Source: Palsa-513 sp036510225 (GTDB lineage: Bacteria > Actinomycetota > Thermoleophilia > Solirubrobacterales > Solirubrobacteraceae). From it: 31,344 nt of DNA. The notes below the pieces were generated by a model. That model ran no database searches, was not told the DNA's origin, and saw only the letters and a program-made list of their open reading frames with translations. Made by a program: the position numbers and the translations under genes. Positions 1 through 7,682 of the stretch are shown piece by piece; positions within the stretch are counted from its first letter, which is position 1, and every line of letters starts with the position of its first letter. The stretch lies in contig DATCEH010000031.1 in NCBI GenBank assembly GCA_036510225.1, forward strand, positions 1 through 31,344. Direction: 5' to 3'.

Positions 1-157
1 CGCCGCGAAACATCACCCCGAACGGGGACCTGACCCGAACCCCAGAGAAATCGCCGGCGTCCAACACGCCCGGGCCGCCGCCGGCCCATGAACCGCGAAA
101 GCCGAGTCAGTCAACCCCGCCCCGCCCCCGCACCGACGTGAAGCCAGCCGAGCGAAT

Positions 158-2503
158 CTAGCGGCCCCGCTCGACGAAGCGGACCGGCCGATCGGCGTCG
201 ACCGCCCAGACACCGTGGGTCCATCGGATCTTGGTCCCGTCGGCCAGCTGGACGGCGGTTCGACCAAGCGGCGGCTCACCCCACAGCGTCGCCTCGAGAG
301 GACGCTCGGACTCCACGACATCGCCCAGGCCGCAGGCGACGTGATCGGCGGGATACGTGACGATGATCGACCCACGTCGCACCCAGAGCGGGACGCCGCC
401 GAGCGGGGCGGGGGCCACCGTCTCGCCCCCGCCGGCAACGGCCTCCCCGGACCAGGCCTCGATCCAGACGCCCCGCGGGAGCGGGACCTCCCGCTCGCGA
501 GCCCGGTCGTCGAGGACCGGGGCGACCCAGAGCGAGGGGCCGTAGCCGTAGGCGTCGGCGATCGACCAGGCCCGATCGTCGGCCGGGTCAGTGAGGCAGA
601 GCGGTCGGATGATCGGCAGGCCGGTCGCGGCGGCGGTCCTCGCGGCGGCCCTGACGTAGGGGACGAGGCGCTCGTGAAGCAGGACGTACGCCCGGTAGAT
701 GTCGAGAATCCGCTCGTCGTAGGTCCACGGCTCCTGCGGTTTCTGGCCGTGGGCGTGCATCAGCGGCGTGAAGCAGCCGACCTGTGCCCAGCGGACGAGC
801 AGCTCGGGCGGGCAGCGGTCGACGAGCCGGTGGCCAAGGTAGCCGCCGATGTCGTGCGACCAGTTGGAGATCCCGCTGCAGGCGGCCGCGAGCGTCGAGA
901 CGACGAGCACGCGCAGCGACCACCAGTCGGATGCCTGGTCGCCGGCCCAGGTCATCCCGGTCGCCTGCTGCCCGGACCAGCCACAGCGGCCGAAGAGGAC
1001 GCCCTCGCCAGGGTGGACCTCGTCGAGGGCGCGCTGCATGCAGCGGCGATAGAGGCCGCCGGAGGCCCATGCGGCCTGCGCGCCGGTCCTGCCGTCGGCG
1101 AAGGCGACGTCGTCGGGGAGGTAGTAGCCCTCGCCGTCGTCGGCCTTGATCCCGGCGACCCCCAGCCGGAGGACCGCCTTGGCCGATTCGCGCCACCAGA
1201 CCTCGGCCGCGGGGTTGGTGAAGTCGACGGGCGACCCGGTGCCCATCCACCACTGGGTGACGAATGGCTGGCCGTCGGCCGCGCGTACGAAGTGGCCGGC
1301 GGCGGCGGCGGGTGCGTAGTTGGGAGCCGGTGCCCGGTGGAGGCGCTCGGACTCGGGCTGCGGGGGGATCTGGCCGTCGGTCGAGTCGATGTTGACCCAC
1401 GGCGTCGTCCAGACGACCGTGCGCACGCTGGAGGCCCGCAACAGGGCGACCATCCCGGGGGCGTCGGGAAACTGGTGGGGGTTGAACTCCCAGGTGTTGT
1501 ACTGGGTCTCCCACGGCGAGTCGAGGACGATCGCGTCGAGCGGGATCCCGTGGCGGAGGCAGCCGTCGAGGTCGTCGAGGACGTCGTCGCGGTGCTCGTG
1601 GAAGTCGCGGCTCTTCCAGAATCCGTAGCCCCATTCGGGCAGGACGGGGGCGAAGCCGGTCAGCCGGCAGTAGGCACGCAGGCGGGCGGCCGGGGTCGGC
1701 TCGCAGAGCACGTGGATGCGCAGCGGGCCGGCGGCTGCCCGGGTCGAGACGCTGACCCGCTCGGCGCCCATCTCGAAGCGGGTTCCGTTGGCGTGGGTCT
1801 CGGCCCAGACGGCGTAGCCGCGGCTCGACTGAACCCAGGGGGCCGGGGCACAGTCGCCCTGGGGAATCCCGCCGCCGACGAGGAACTCCGGCGGGCAGTC
1901 GGGGCCGGTGTAGCGGCGGTCGGCGCCGAGCTGGACGGCGCGGCCGGCTTGGTCGAGCGAGACGCAGTGGCGGGCGCCGAGCCCGACGAAATGCTCACGA
2001 GAGCGGGTGTCCCAGTCGATGCCGAGGCGCAGCGGGTCGCCGTCGGCGACGAGCTCGAGCACGAGGTGGTCGGTCGCCGGGAGGAGCACCGCCAGACGGG
2101 CTGGGCGGCCGCCGCGGAGGTGGAGGATGAGCTCGATCCCGTCAGGAAGCTGACGCCCGGCGGCCGCCCGGAGTGCTCGCTCGGGGAGGCCTGACTCCTC
2201 GTGGGCGATCACGCCCTCGGTCAGATGGATGAAGAGGTCCTCGACGCGGCCGTCGGCGACCCAGCACCCGGCGTCCCGCAGGAGGCGTCGGTTCGCGCGA
2301 CGGAGCGTCAGGGAGAATGGGCGCAGGACGAGTTCCGCGGTGATCTGGCCACGTTCCACGGTGATCCGGTCGCCGGCGGATCGGATCGTCACCGGCATTC
2401 GGGCATCGTTGTCGATCGGCCGGTGGGCTCCGGGCGGCTTCACCGAAACATCACCGGACGAGAGCGCCATGTTCACGTGGTAGCCGATTTGCAGCGGAAT
2501 CAT
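158..2503 (-). CDS. GH31 family alpha-glycosidase (alpha-glucosidase/alpha-xylosidase type)
   Basis: A retaining glycoside hydrolase of clan GH-D that removes alpha-linked glucose or xylose from non-reducing ends. From the ATG at 2503 the protein is about 781 residues, normal for the family. The N-terminal beta-sandwich is followed by a TIM barrel from about residue 290. Motif KADDGE (453-458) supplies the likely nucleophile Asp455, WAGD (519-522) the acid/base Asp522, and SHDIGGY (549-555) is the conserved substrate-pocket segment. No signal peptide or transmembrane segment is evident, so a cytoplasmic enzyme is likely. The start is uncertain: ATGs at 2470 and 2398 are also in frame, none has a good ribosome site, and an upstream GTG-type start at 2581 would overlap the divergent gene. 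Exact substrate (maltose, isoprimeverose or other) cannot be read from the sequence. The divergent neighbour is a sugar transferase, so a glycan role is plausible. Confidence 0.88.
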   Translation of the reverse strand: MIPLQIGYHVNMALSSGDVSVKPPGAHRPIDNDARMPVTIRSAGDRITVERGQITAELVLRPFSLTLRRANRRLLRDAGCWVADGRVEDLFIHLTEGVIAHEESGLPERALRAAAGRQLPDGIELILHLRGGRPARLAVLLPATDHLVLELVADGDPLRLGIDWDTRSREHFVGLGARHCVSLDQAGRAVQLGADRRYTGPDCPPEFLVGGGIPQGDCAPAPWVQSSRGYAVWAETHANGTRFEMGAERVSVSTRAAAGPLRIHVLCEPTPAARLRAYCRLTGFAPVLPEWGYGFWKSRDFHEHRDDVLDDLDGCLRHGIPLDAIVLDSPWETQYNTWEFNPHQFPDAPGMVALLRASSVRTVVWTTPWVNIDSTDGQIPPQPESERLHRAPAPNYAPAAAAGHFVRAADGQPFVTQWWMGTGSPVDFTNPAAEVWWRESAKAVLRLGVAGIKADDGEGYYLPDDVAFADGRTGAQAAWASGGLYRRCMQRALDEVHPGEGVLFGRCGWSGQQATGMTWAGDQASDWWSLRVLVVSTLAAACSGISNWSHDIGGYLGHRLVDRCPPELLVRWAQVGCFTPLMHAHGQKPQEPWTYDERILDIYRAYVLLHERLVPYVRAAARTAAATGLPIIRPLCLTDPADDRAWSIADAYGYGPSLWVAPVLDDRAREREVPLPRGVWIEAWSGEAVAGGGETVAPAPLGGVPLWVRRGSIIVTYPADHVACGLGDVVESERPLEATLWGEPPLGRTAVQLADGTKIRWTHGVWAVDADRPVRFVERGR

Positions 2504-2540
2504 TGAGCGACGCGTCGAAAACCTACGACGGGGGTGCAAG

Positions 2541-4835
2541 ATGACCGCAGGCATGACCGCCGGTTGGAGTCGAGTCGACATGCACGTTCACTCGACCGCC
2601 TCGCAGTACTCGAAGCTCGGTGTCCAGCGCTCGCTCGGACTTCCCGAGTGTGCGACCCCACCCGAGCAGGTCTACGAACTGGCCAAGCGCCGGGGGATGG
2701 ACTTCGTGACGATCACCGACCATGACACGATCGCCGGTTGCCTCGAGCTCGAACACCTGGATGACACGTTCCTCTCCGAGGAGCTGACCGTCTGGTTCCG
2801 TGGTGAGCCACAGGCCGTACACGTGCTGTGCTATGGGATCAGCCCGGCCGACCACGAGTGGCTGCAGGCACACAACGAGGATGTCGAGGCGTGCGCGTCG
2901 TATCTCGGCGAGCACGACGTGACCTGCGCCCTGGCGCACCCGTTCTACGCGGTCGAGGCCCCGCTGGCACCACGCCACCGGCGCCGCCTGGCCGAGCTGT
3001 TCCCGGTCTGGGAGACGCGCAACGGCTCGCGGGCGAAGGAGCTCAACCTCCCGGCGTTCATCTACATCGAGACCCACGGAGGGACCGGGATCGGCGGGAC
3101 CGACGACCACGCGGGCGTCGACATCGGCCGGACCTACACGCAGACCCCGGTGGCGGCGACGCCGATCGACTTCCTGGCCCACGTCCGGGCCGGCCGGGCG
3201 AGCGGGCATGGCGAACAGGGGAGCGCCGCGAAGTGGGCGCATTCGGCGATCGCCCTTGCGATCCGGTCGATCGGCCGGGGTGAGAGCGAGCGGGCCAGCG
3301 ATCCGGTGGCGGTCCTCCGGATCGTCGAGCGCCTGCTGCACGAGGGCGACGTCCGACGCGGGGCGAACAGCGGGGACCTCGGCCCCGACGACGCCCGCGC
3401 CATGCTGCGGGCGTGGCTGGCCGGCGTCGAGCTCGACGTCTCAGACGAGCACGAGCTGCTCGCGGTGATGCAGGGCGAGCGCTTCAGCCACGCCGACCTC
3501 GCGCGGCGGGCGCGGCGCCTGCACGAGCGCAAGCTCGCCGGCGTGGTGGCGGACACCCTGGGGATGTTCGAGCCCGCCGGTCAGCTCGACCTCGGGGCCG
3601 CTGCCGTGGGGCTGTTCGACGCGTGCATGCCGGTGATCCCCTACGCCGCGGCGACGTCGTTCCTCGGACGCGAGAAGTCGAAGCTGACGCGCAGCGAGGG
3701 CGACCGTCCGCGGGTCGCGCTGGTCGCTGACGGGCTGGGCGGAATGCACGGGGTCACGCACACGCTGGACGAGATCCGCGAGCGGGGAGTCCCCGGCTTC
3801 GATGTCGAGGTGATCGGGACCGACGCGAACGTCGACCGGCGCCTGAGCGCGGTCGCCGAGCTGGAGATCCCCTACTACGCCGGCCTGAAGGTCGGCGTGC
3901 CGAGTCTGCCGGCGATCGTCGAGACGCTGGCCGACGGCCGCTACGACCTCGTCCACCTGTGCTCGCCCGGCCCGTCGGGACTCGCGGCATGGCTTCTCGC
4001 GCGGGTCATGGACCTGCCGGCGGTCGGCAGCTACCACACCGAGCTCGGCGCCTATGCCGGCCTGCGCTCGGGCCTGCCGGGGCTGGAGGCGATCACCGAC
4101 GTGGCGCTCGGCGCGTTCTACGGTGCGTGTGCGGTGACGCTGTCGCCGAGCCCGTCATCCGATCTGCGGCTGGTCGAGCTCGGCGTCCCGGCCGAGCGGA
4201 TCGCCCGCTGGGATCGCGGCGTCGACATCGAGCGCTTCGGCCCCGGCCGGCGCGTTGCCGGCCGCCTGCCGGGCGAGGTCAACGTCCTCTACGCGGGACG
4301 CCTGACCCGCGAGAAGGGAGTCGACCTGCTGGCCGAGTCGTTCCTCGCGGCCCGGGCCGCCGATCCACGCCTTCACCTCGTGCTGGCCGGCGGCGGGCCG
4401 GAGGAGGGCCAGCTCCGGGACCGCCTCGGTGAGCACGCGACGTTCCTCGGCTGGCAGTCGGGCGACGACCTGGCGCGGACGTACGCGAGCGCTGACGTCT
4501 TCCTGTTCGCCAGCCGCACCGACACGTTCGGCCAGGTCATCCTCGAGGCTCAGGCCAGCGGGACGCCGGTCGTGGCGGTCGCCGAGGGCGGACCGACCGG
4601 CCTGATCACCGACGGCGCGACCGGGATCCTCCGGCCGGCCTCGGCCGACGCCCTGGCGACGGCGGTCGTCGAGCTGGCCGGCAACCCGCTGCTGCGGGGC
4701 CGGATCGCCCGCGGGGGGCTCGCGGCGGTGCAGGGCGCGACCTGGGAGGCCGCGCTCGGCCGGCTGGCCGACGGCTACCGGCTGGCCCTGGGCGAGCCGG
4801 TCGACCAGCGCCGGCGGGTCGGCGTCGCCGCCTGA
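2541..4835 (+). CDS. PHP phosphoesterase-GT4 glycosyltransferase fusion protein
   Basis: A 764-residue two-domain protein. The N-terminal part is a PHP metal-dependent phosphoesterase: DMHVHST (13-19) gives the HxH pair, ITDHDT (58-63) the second metal motif, LAHPF near 131-135 and GGTDDHAG near 185-192 the later ligands. A helical linker (about 230-385) leads to a retaining GT-B glycosyltransferase of family GT4, with RLTREKGVDLL near 587 and TDTFGQVILEAQASG near 660-674, where Glu669 is the usual donor-binding residue. GT4 enzymes of this subtype (MgtA/PimB-like) transfer mannose or glucose to lipid or sugar acceptors. The PHP half could remove a phosphate from donor, acceptor or product; this is inference. 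ATG 2541 has a GGGGG ribosome site about 7 bases upstream; a second ATG at 2553 is possible. No membrane helix is visible. Divergent from the GH31 gene with a very short intergenic gap. Confidence 0.88.
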   Translation: MTAGMTAGWSRVDMHVHSTASQYSKLGVQRSLGLPECATPPEQVYELAKRRGMDFVTITDHDTIAGCLELEHLDDTFLSEELTVWFRGEPQAVHVLCYGISPADHEWLQAHNEDVEACASYLGEHDVTCALAHPFYAVEAPLAPRHRRRLAELFPVWETRNGSRAKELNLPAFIYIETHGGTGIGGTDDHAGVDIGRTYTQTPVAATPIDFLAHVRAGRASGHGEQGSAAKWAHSAIALAIRSIGRGESERASDPVAVLRIVERLLHEGDVRRGANSGDLGPDDARAMLRAWLAGVELDVSDEHELLAVMQGERFSHADLARRARRLHERKLAGVVADTLGMFEPAGQLDLGAAAVGLFDACMPVIPYAAATSFLGREKSKLTRSEGDRPRVALVADGLGGMHGVTHTLDEIRERGVPGFDVEVIGTDANVDRRLSAVAELEIPYYAGLKVGVPSLPAIVETLADGRYDLVHLCSPGPSGLAAWLLARVMDLPAVGSYHTELGAYAGLRSGLPGLEAITDVALGAFYGACAVTLSPSPSSDLRLVELGVPAERIARWDRGVDIERFGPGRRVAGRLPGEVNVLYAGRLTREKGVDLLAESFLAARAADPRLHLVLAGGGPEEGQLRDRLGEHATFLGWQSGDDLARTYASADVFLFASRTDTFGQVILEAQASGTPVVAVAEGGPTGLITDGATGILRPASADALATAVVELAGNPLLRGRIARGGLAAVQGATWEAALGRLADGYRLALGEPVDQRRRVGVAA

Positions 4836-4887
4836 GCTGAGCTCGCCCGTCCCGGCTGCCGGTCGCGGCGGGATCGCGTCAGGCGTC

Positions 4888-5328
4888 TCAGGACTCTGGA
4901 GACACGACCCGCAGGCCTGGCACGCGTCGGAAGTGCGCGCTGTTGCGGGTGGCGACGCCCAGTCCGTGGGCGATCGCGGTCGCGGCGATCCAGAGATCGT
5001 GGGATCCGATCGTCTCGCCGCGCCGGGCCGTCTGGGACCGATCGTGGGATCCGATCGTCTCGCCGCGCCGGGCCGTCTGGGACCAGATGTCCGCGTGTGC
5101 ACGCGCTACTGGCTCGGTGATCGGAATCGCCCGAAGGCCGGCGAGGAGGTGCTCGACGAACGCGCCGCGACCGGCCCGGGTTGCGTCCGTGGCCCGCATC
5201 ACGCCGTGGAGAAGCTCGCTGACGGTGATCACGCTGATCGCTCGTTCCTCTTCTCCCAACGCCCGCTCGGCGTCGGGTCGTCCTCGCTCGAGGTCGATCA
5301 GGAGATCTGTGTCGATCAGGAGGGCCAT
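4888..5328 (-). CDS. vapC: PIN-domain ribonuclease toxin (VapC family) with internal 15-residue duplication
   Basis: A 146-residue PIN-domain protein, expected to be the Mg2+-dependent RNase toxin of a type II toxin-antitoxin pair. Asp6 (LLIDTDLLID), Glu38 (TVSELLHG), Asp111 (SHDLWIAATA) and the ATRNSAHF segment (126-133) match the canonical acidic and Asn positions. Residues 83-97 are repeated as 98-111, because the DNA has an exact 45-bp tandem copy (4995-5084). Without the insertion the protein would be about 131 residues, the normal VapC length. The insertion sits right before the third catalytic Asp and duplicates that Asp (96 and 111), so activity may be altered or lost. The start ATG at 5328 lies inside the 3' end of the antitoxin ORF, a 13-base overlap typical of translational coupling. 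The gene ends convergently with the glycosyltransferase gene. Confidence 0.85.
   Translation of the reverse strand: MALLIDTDLLIDLERGRPDAERALGEEERAISVITVSELLHGVMRATDATRAGRGAFVEHLLAGLRAIPITEPVARAHADIWSQTARRGETIGSHDRSQTARRGETIGSHDLWIAATAIAHGLGVATRNSAHFRRVPGLRVVSPES
4995..5084. repeat. Exact 45-bp in-frame tandem duplication inside vapC
   Basis: Two identical 45-bp units lie head to tail at 4995-5039 and 5040-5084. Forty-five is a multiple of three, so the reading frame of the toxin is kept and 15 residues are added. The absence of any mismatch suggests a recent slippage or unequal-crossover event, or an assembly artefact. Each unit contains short GATC-centred dyads (GATCGT, GGATCC) that could have promoted slippage. 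Confidence 0.95.
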
Positions 5329-5570
5329 CGATCCTCGGGCTCCGGGACGCCGGCGCGCAGGGTTCGCAGGTCTTCACCGAAGTCGTCGTCGGGGCGGGGG
5401 CCCGTGGCGACCAGCTCGCGAAACCGCTCCACCGACAACAGGTGGGCTCGAGGCCGGGTGATCAACGCGACCGGAGCACCGCTGCGGATGACCTCGACCT
5501 CCTCGCCGCCAGCGACGCGGTTGAGTACGTCCGAGAAACGTCGTGCGGCTTCCGTCCGACGTCCTGCGAT
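5316..5570 (-). CDS. Phd/VapB-type antitoxin with apparent ATC start
   Basis: An 84-residue ORF directly upstream of the PIN toxin and overlapping its start by 13 bases. The translation contains TEAARRFSDVLNRV (6-19), followed by GGEEVEVIRSGAPVALITRP (21-40). This is the N-terminal DNA-binding fold of Phd/YefM antitoxins, where Arg/Ser residues of the first helix region contact the operator. The acidic tail (DDDFGEDL, 61-68) fits the toxin-binding part. No ATG, GTG or TTG exists between the in-frame TGA at 5592-5594 and the core domain. The codon at the expected initiator position is ATC (5568-5570), preceded at 10 bases by GAGG, a plausible ribosome site. Either ATC is used as a rare start, the start codon has been lost by mutation, or the base is a sequencing error. 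In normal pairs this protein neutralises the toxin and represses the operon. Confidence 0.72.
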   Translation of the reverse strand: MAGRRTEAARRFSDVLNRVAGGEEVEVIRSGAPVALITRPRAHLLSVERFRELVATGPRPDDDFGEDLRTLRAGVPEPEDRWPS

Positions 5571-5612
5571 CCCGGGTTCGCCTCGCGCCGATCAGCCGGC
5601 GGCGGGCCGGCG

Positions 5613-6293
5613 TCACGCCGGGGGCGTCGCGAGCCCGACGCGATAGGCGTAGCCGACGGCCTGGGCCCGATCGCGGAGGCCGGCCTTGGCGAACAGATGG
5701 TTGATGTGTGATTTGACGGTGGTCGGACTGACGAACAGACGCTCGGCGATCTCGGTGTTGGTCAACCCGTCGGCGATCAGCTCGAGGACCTCGGCCTCAC
5801 GGGGCGTCAGACCGTCCGGCAGCTCGACCTCCCCCGGGCAGGCACCCGCGCGGCCGCCGGCCAGGGCCTCGACGACGTGGTGCTGGACGGCCGGGTCGAG
5901 AGCTGCGTCGCCGGCCGCCACGCTGAAGATCGCCGCCTTGATGTCGTCGGCACCGGCGTCCTTGGTCAGGTATCCGCGAGCTCCGGCCCGCAGCGCGCCG
6001 AGGACGCTCTCGTCGTCGGCAAACGTCGTCAGGGCGATCACGCGGACGTCCGGCAGCAGCTCGCGCAGCCGCTGGGTGGCGACGATGCCGTCCATCCGCG
6101 GCATCCGCAGGTCCATCAAGACGACCTGTGGCTTGTGGGCGATCGCCAGGGCGACGGCCTCTTCGCCGTCGGACGCGCTCGCGACGAGCTCGATTCCACC
6201 GAGCAGGGCGAGCAGCGTGGCCAGGCTCTCGCGGACGAGTCGCTGATCGTCGGCGAGCAGCACGCGCACCGGCCGGCGGTCATCCTCTGTCAT
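5613..6293 (-). CDS. NarL/LuxR-family response regulator
   Basis: A 226-residue response regulator. The receiver domain (8-125) has the acidic pair Asp15/Asp16, phospho-acceptor Asp61 in VVLMDLRMP, Thr90 and Lys111. The C-terminal LuxR-type helix-turn-helix spans about 160-217, with LTPREAEVLELIADGLTNTEIAERL followed by VKSHINHLF as recognition helix (motif split here only for description). Phosphorylation by the adjacent kinase should promote dimerisation and DNA binding. The ATG at 6293 is chosen because it overlaps the kinase stop as ATGA, showing translational coupling; a GTG-type start 12 bases earlier is less likely. The pair is divergent from an ABC-2 exporter operon, as in DesKR/LiaRS-like systems, so that operon is the likely target. 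Confidence 0.92.
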   Translation of the reverse strand: MTEDDRRPVRVLLADDQRLVRESLATLLALLGGIELVASASDGEEAVALAIAHKPQVVLMDLRMPRMDGIVATQRLRELLPDVRVIALTTFADDESVLGALRAGARGYLTKDAGADDIKAAIFSVAAGDAALDPAVQHHVVEALAGGRAGACPGEVELPDGLTPREAEVLELIADGLTNTEIAERLFVSPTTVKSHINHLFAKAGLRDRAQAVGYAYRVGLATPPA

Positions 6294-7558
6294 GCCGGCA
6301 GCCACAGCTCGACACGGAAGCCGTCGCGCGTCGGCTCGGCGACCAGCCGACCACCGGCGAGCTCGGCGCGCTCACGCATGCCGGTGAGTCCGTAGCCGGC
6401 GCCGGCCGATGCCGCGTCGATCGCAAGGCCGCCGTCCCCCGCCGGCCCGGCCCCGCCGCCGTCTGGGGCGGACACGCCGCCGGCGTCCGCCGGCCGGGCG
6501 CAGTGGTCCTCGACGACGAGCTCGACCGCGTCGTCGCGGTAGTCGAGCCGCAGCTCGACCCGGTCGGGCACGGCGTGGCGGCGGATGTTCGTCAGCGCCT
6601 CCTGGGCCGTCCGGTAGACGGCGAGGCGAGCATCCGCCGGCAGCTGGCGGGGTTCGCCGGTCACGTCGACGGCGAGAGGCAGGCCGCTCTGCTGCGCGAA
6701 CACCTCGGCCAGGCTGTCGAGGCGCTCAGGACCCGGGAGGGCGTCACCCCGCGCCGTCGAGATCGCCCGCCTGGCCTCTTCCAGGCCGCCGGCGGCCAGT
6801 CCGTGGGCCTGGTCGATCGCCCGGGAGACGTCAGCGTCGACCCCCCGGTCGTGAGCCAGCAGGCGAGTCGTCTCCAGCTGGAGGGCGAGCGCCGACAGGC
6901 TGTGGGCGAGGACGTCATGCATCTCACGGGCGAGGCGCCCCCGCTCGGCTGCGGCGGCGGCCCGGGCCTCGGCCGCCTGGGAGGCCTCGAGGGCGAGGTT
7001 CTGCTCGTGCATGCGCCGCATCTGGCGCATCACGAGAAACCACGGGACGGCGCCGACCACGGTGGAGAAGGCGTCGCCCCAATGGCGCTCGAACCCGGAG
7101 ACGAGGCCGAGCGGGAGCAGCGCCAGGCCGAGTGTCCAGACGGCGGTCCGCCGCTCGAGCCGCATCGCCGCGACGATCGCCACGTAGTAAGGGGCCGCCT
7201 CCCAGAGACCGGCGGGCTGAACGCTGGCGAGCACCGTGGCGGCGACGACGAGCGCGCCGAGGCCGGCAAGGCGAGTCGGCGTCGCGACCGCAGACCGGGG
7301 GTTGCCGACGAGGATCCCGACGAACAGGACGCACAGGGCGATCGCGACGATCAGGCCGTCGCCGTGGAGCGACGGCCGGGGATGCGTCGTGGCGGTGCCG
7401 AGCACCATCACGAACAGGAAGCCGACCCCGATGATCCGCATCAGGACCACCTCGGGGGAGACCCGCTCGTCGACCGACGCCCAGGCACCCGTGCGGGTGA
7501 AGTAGCCACCGACGCGCCTGCCGACGTTCGCGAGCATCGTCGTGAACGATAGGCGCAC
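6290..7558 (-). CDS. Membrane sensor histidine kinase, NarL-type (HisKA_3)
   Basis: About 422 residues from the GTG at 7558 (415 from ATG 7537; neither has a strong ribosome site). Five to six hydrophobic segments lie between about residues 41 and 178 with almost no extracytoplasmic loop, so it probably senses a signal within or at the membrane. After a short coiled linker (182-205) comes the HisKA_3 dimerisation box REMHDVLAHSLSALALQLE with phospho-acceptor His214. The ATPase domain shows an N-box YRTAQEALTNIRRHA and a G-box GYGLTGMRERAELAGG. A Gly/Ala-rich insertion lies just before the G-box. Architecture matches DesK/LiaS-like kinases. It is co-transcribed with, and overlaps, the response regulator, and is divergent from the ABC-2 exporter genes. 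Confidence 0.92.
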   Translation of the reverse strand: MRLSFTTMLANVGRRVGGYFTRTGAWASVDERVSPEVVLMRIIGVGFLFVMVLGTATTHPRPSLHGDGLIVAIALCVLFVGILVGNPRSAVATPTRLAGLGALVVAATVLASVQPAGLWEAAPYYVAIVAAMRLERRTAVWTLGLALLPLGLVSGFERHWGDAFSTVVGAVPWFLVMRQMRRMHEQNLALEASQAAEARAAAAAERGRLAREMHDVLAHSLSALALQLETTRLLAHDRGVDADVSRAIDQAHGLAAGGLEEARRAISTARGDALPGPERLDSLAEVFAQQSGLPLAVDVTGEPRQLPADARLAVYRTAQEALTNIRRHAVPDRVELRLDYRDDAVELVVEDHCARPADAGGVSAPDGGGAGPAGDGGLAIDAASAGAGYGLTGMRERAELAGGRLVAEPTRDGFRVELWLPA

Positions 7559-7669
7559 GGCGCCGGCCTGTCATCGGCGCCTGGGTGGATCCCCGGCGGG
7601 GCGATCTCCACCCCCAGGTGTAGTCCGAAGTTCGACCCCCGGGCCGATGACGACGGGCCGTGCGCGGCC

Positions 7670-7682
7670 TAGTCTGCCCGAC
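7670..7682 (+). promoter_or_regulatory. Candidate -10 element giving a leaderless ABC ATPase transcript
   Basis: TAGTCT at 7670-7675 fits the actinobacterial TANNNT -10 pattern and ends exactly 7 bases before ATG 7683. Transcription would therefore begin at or next to the start codon. No Shine-Dalgarno sequence precedes the ATG, which agrees with leaderless initiation. A -35 match is weak (TGACGA near 7648, 16-base spacing). The adjacent response regulator may activate here. Confidence 0.4.

Noticed and set aside
16..27. CCCCG-AA-CGGGG palindrome as terminator of the GH31 gene
   Set aside because: Only a 5-bp stem with a 2-base loop, about 130 bases past the stop; the first 157 bases hold nothing else recognisable.
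215..2194. 659-codon open frame antisense to the GH31 gene
   Set aside because: Sequence is low-complexity Gly/Arg/Pro/Asp-rich with no domain; it is the usual GC-rich mirror frame of a real gene with clear GH31 motifs.
5374..5616. 80-codon minus-strand frame as the antitoxin
   Set aside because: It is Arg/Gly/Pro-rich and lacks antitoxin motifs; the neighbouring frame at 5316-5570 has a clear Phd-type core.
7621..7650. GTTCGA with nearby GGGCC as a tRNA T-arm
   Set aside because: No acceptor or anticodon stem could be built around it.
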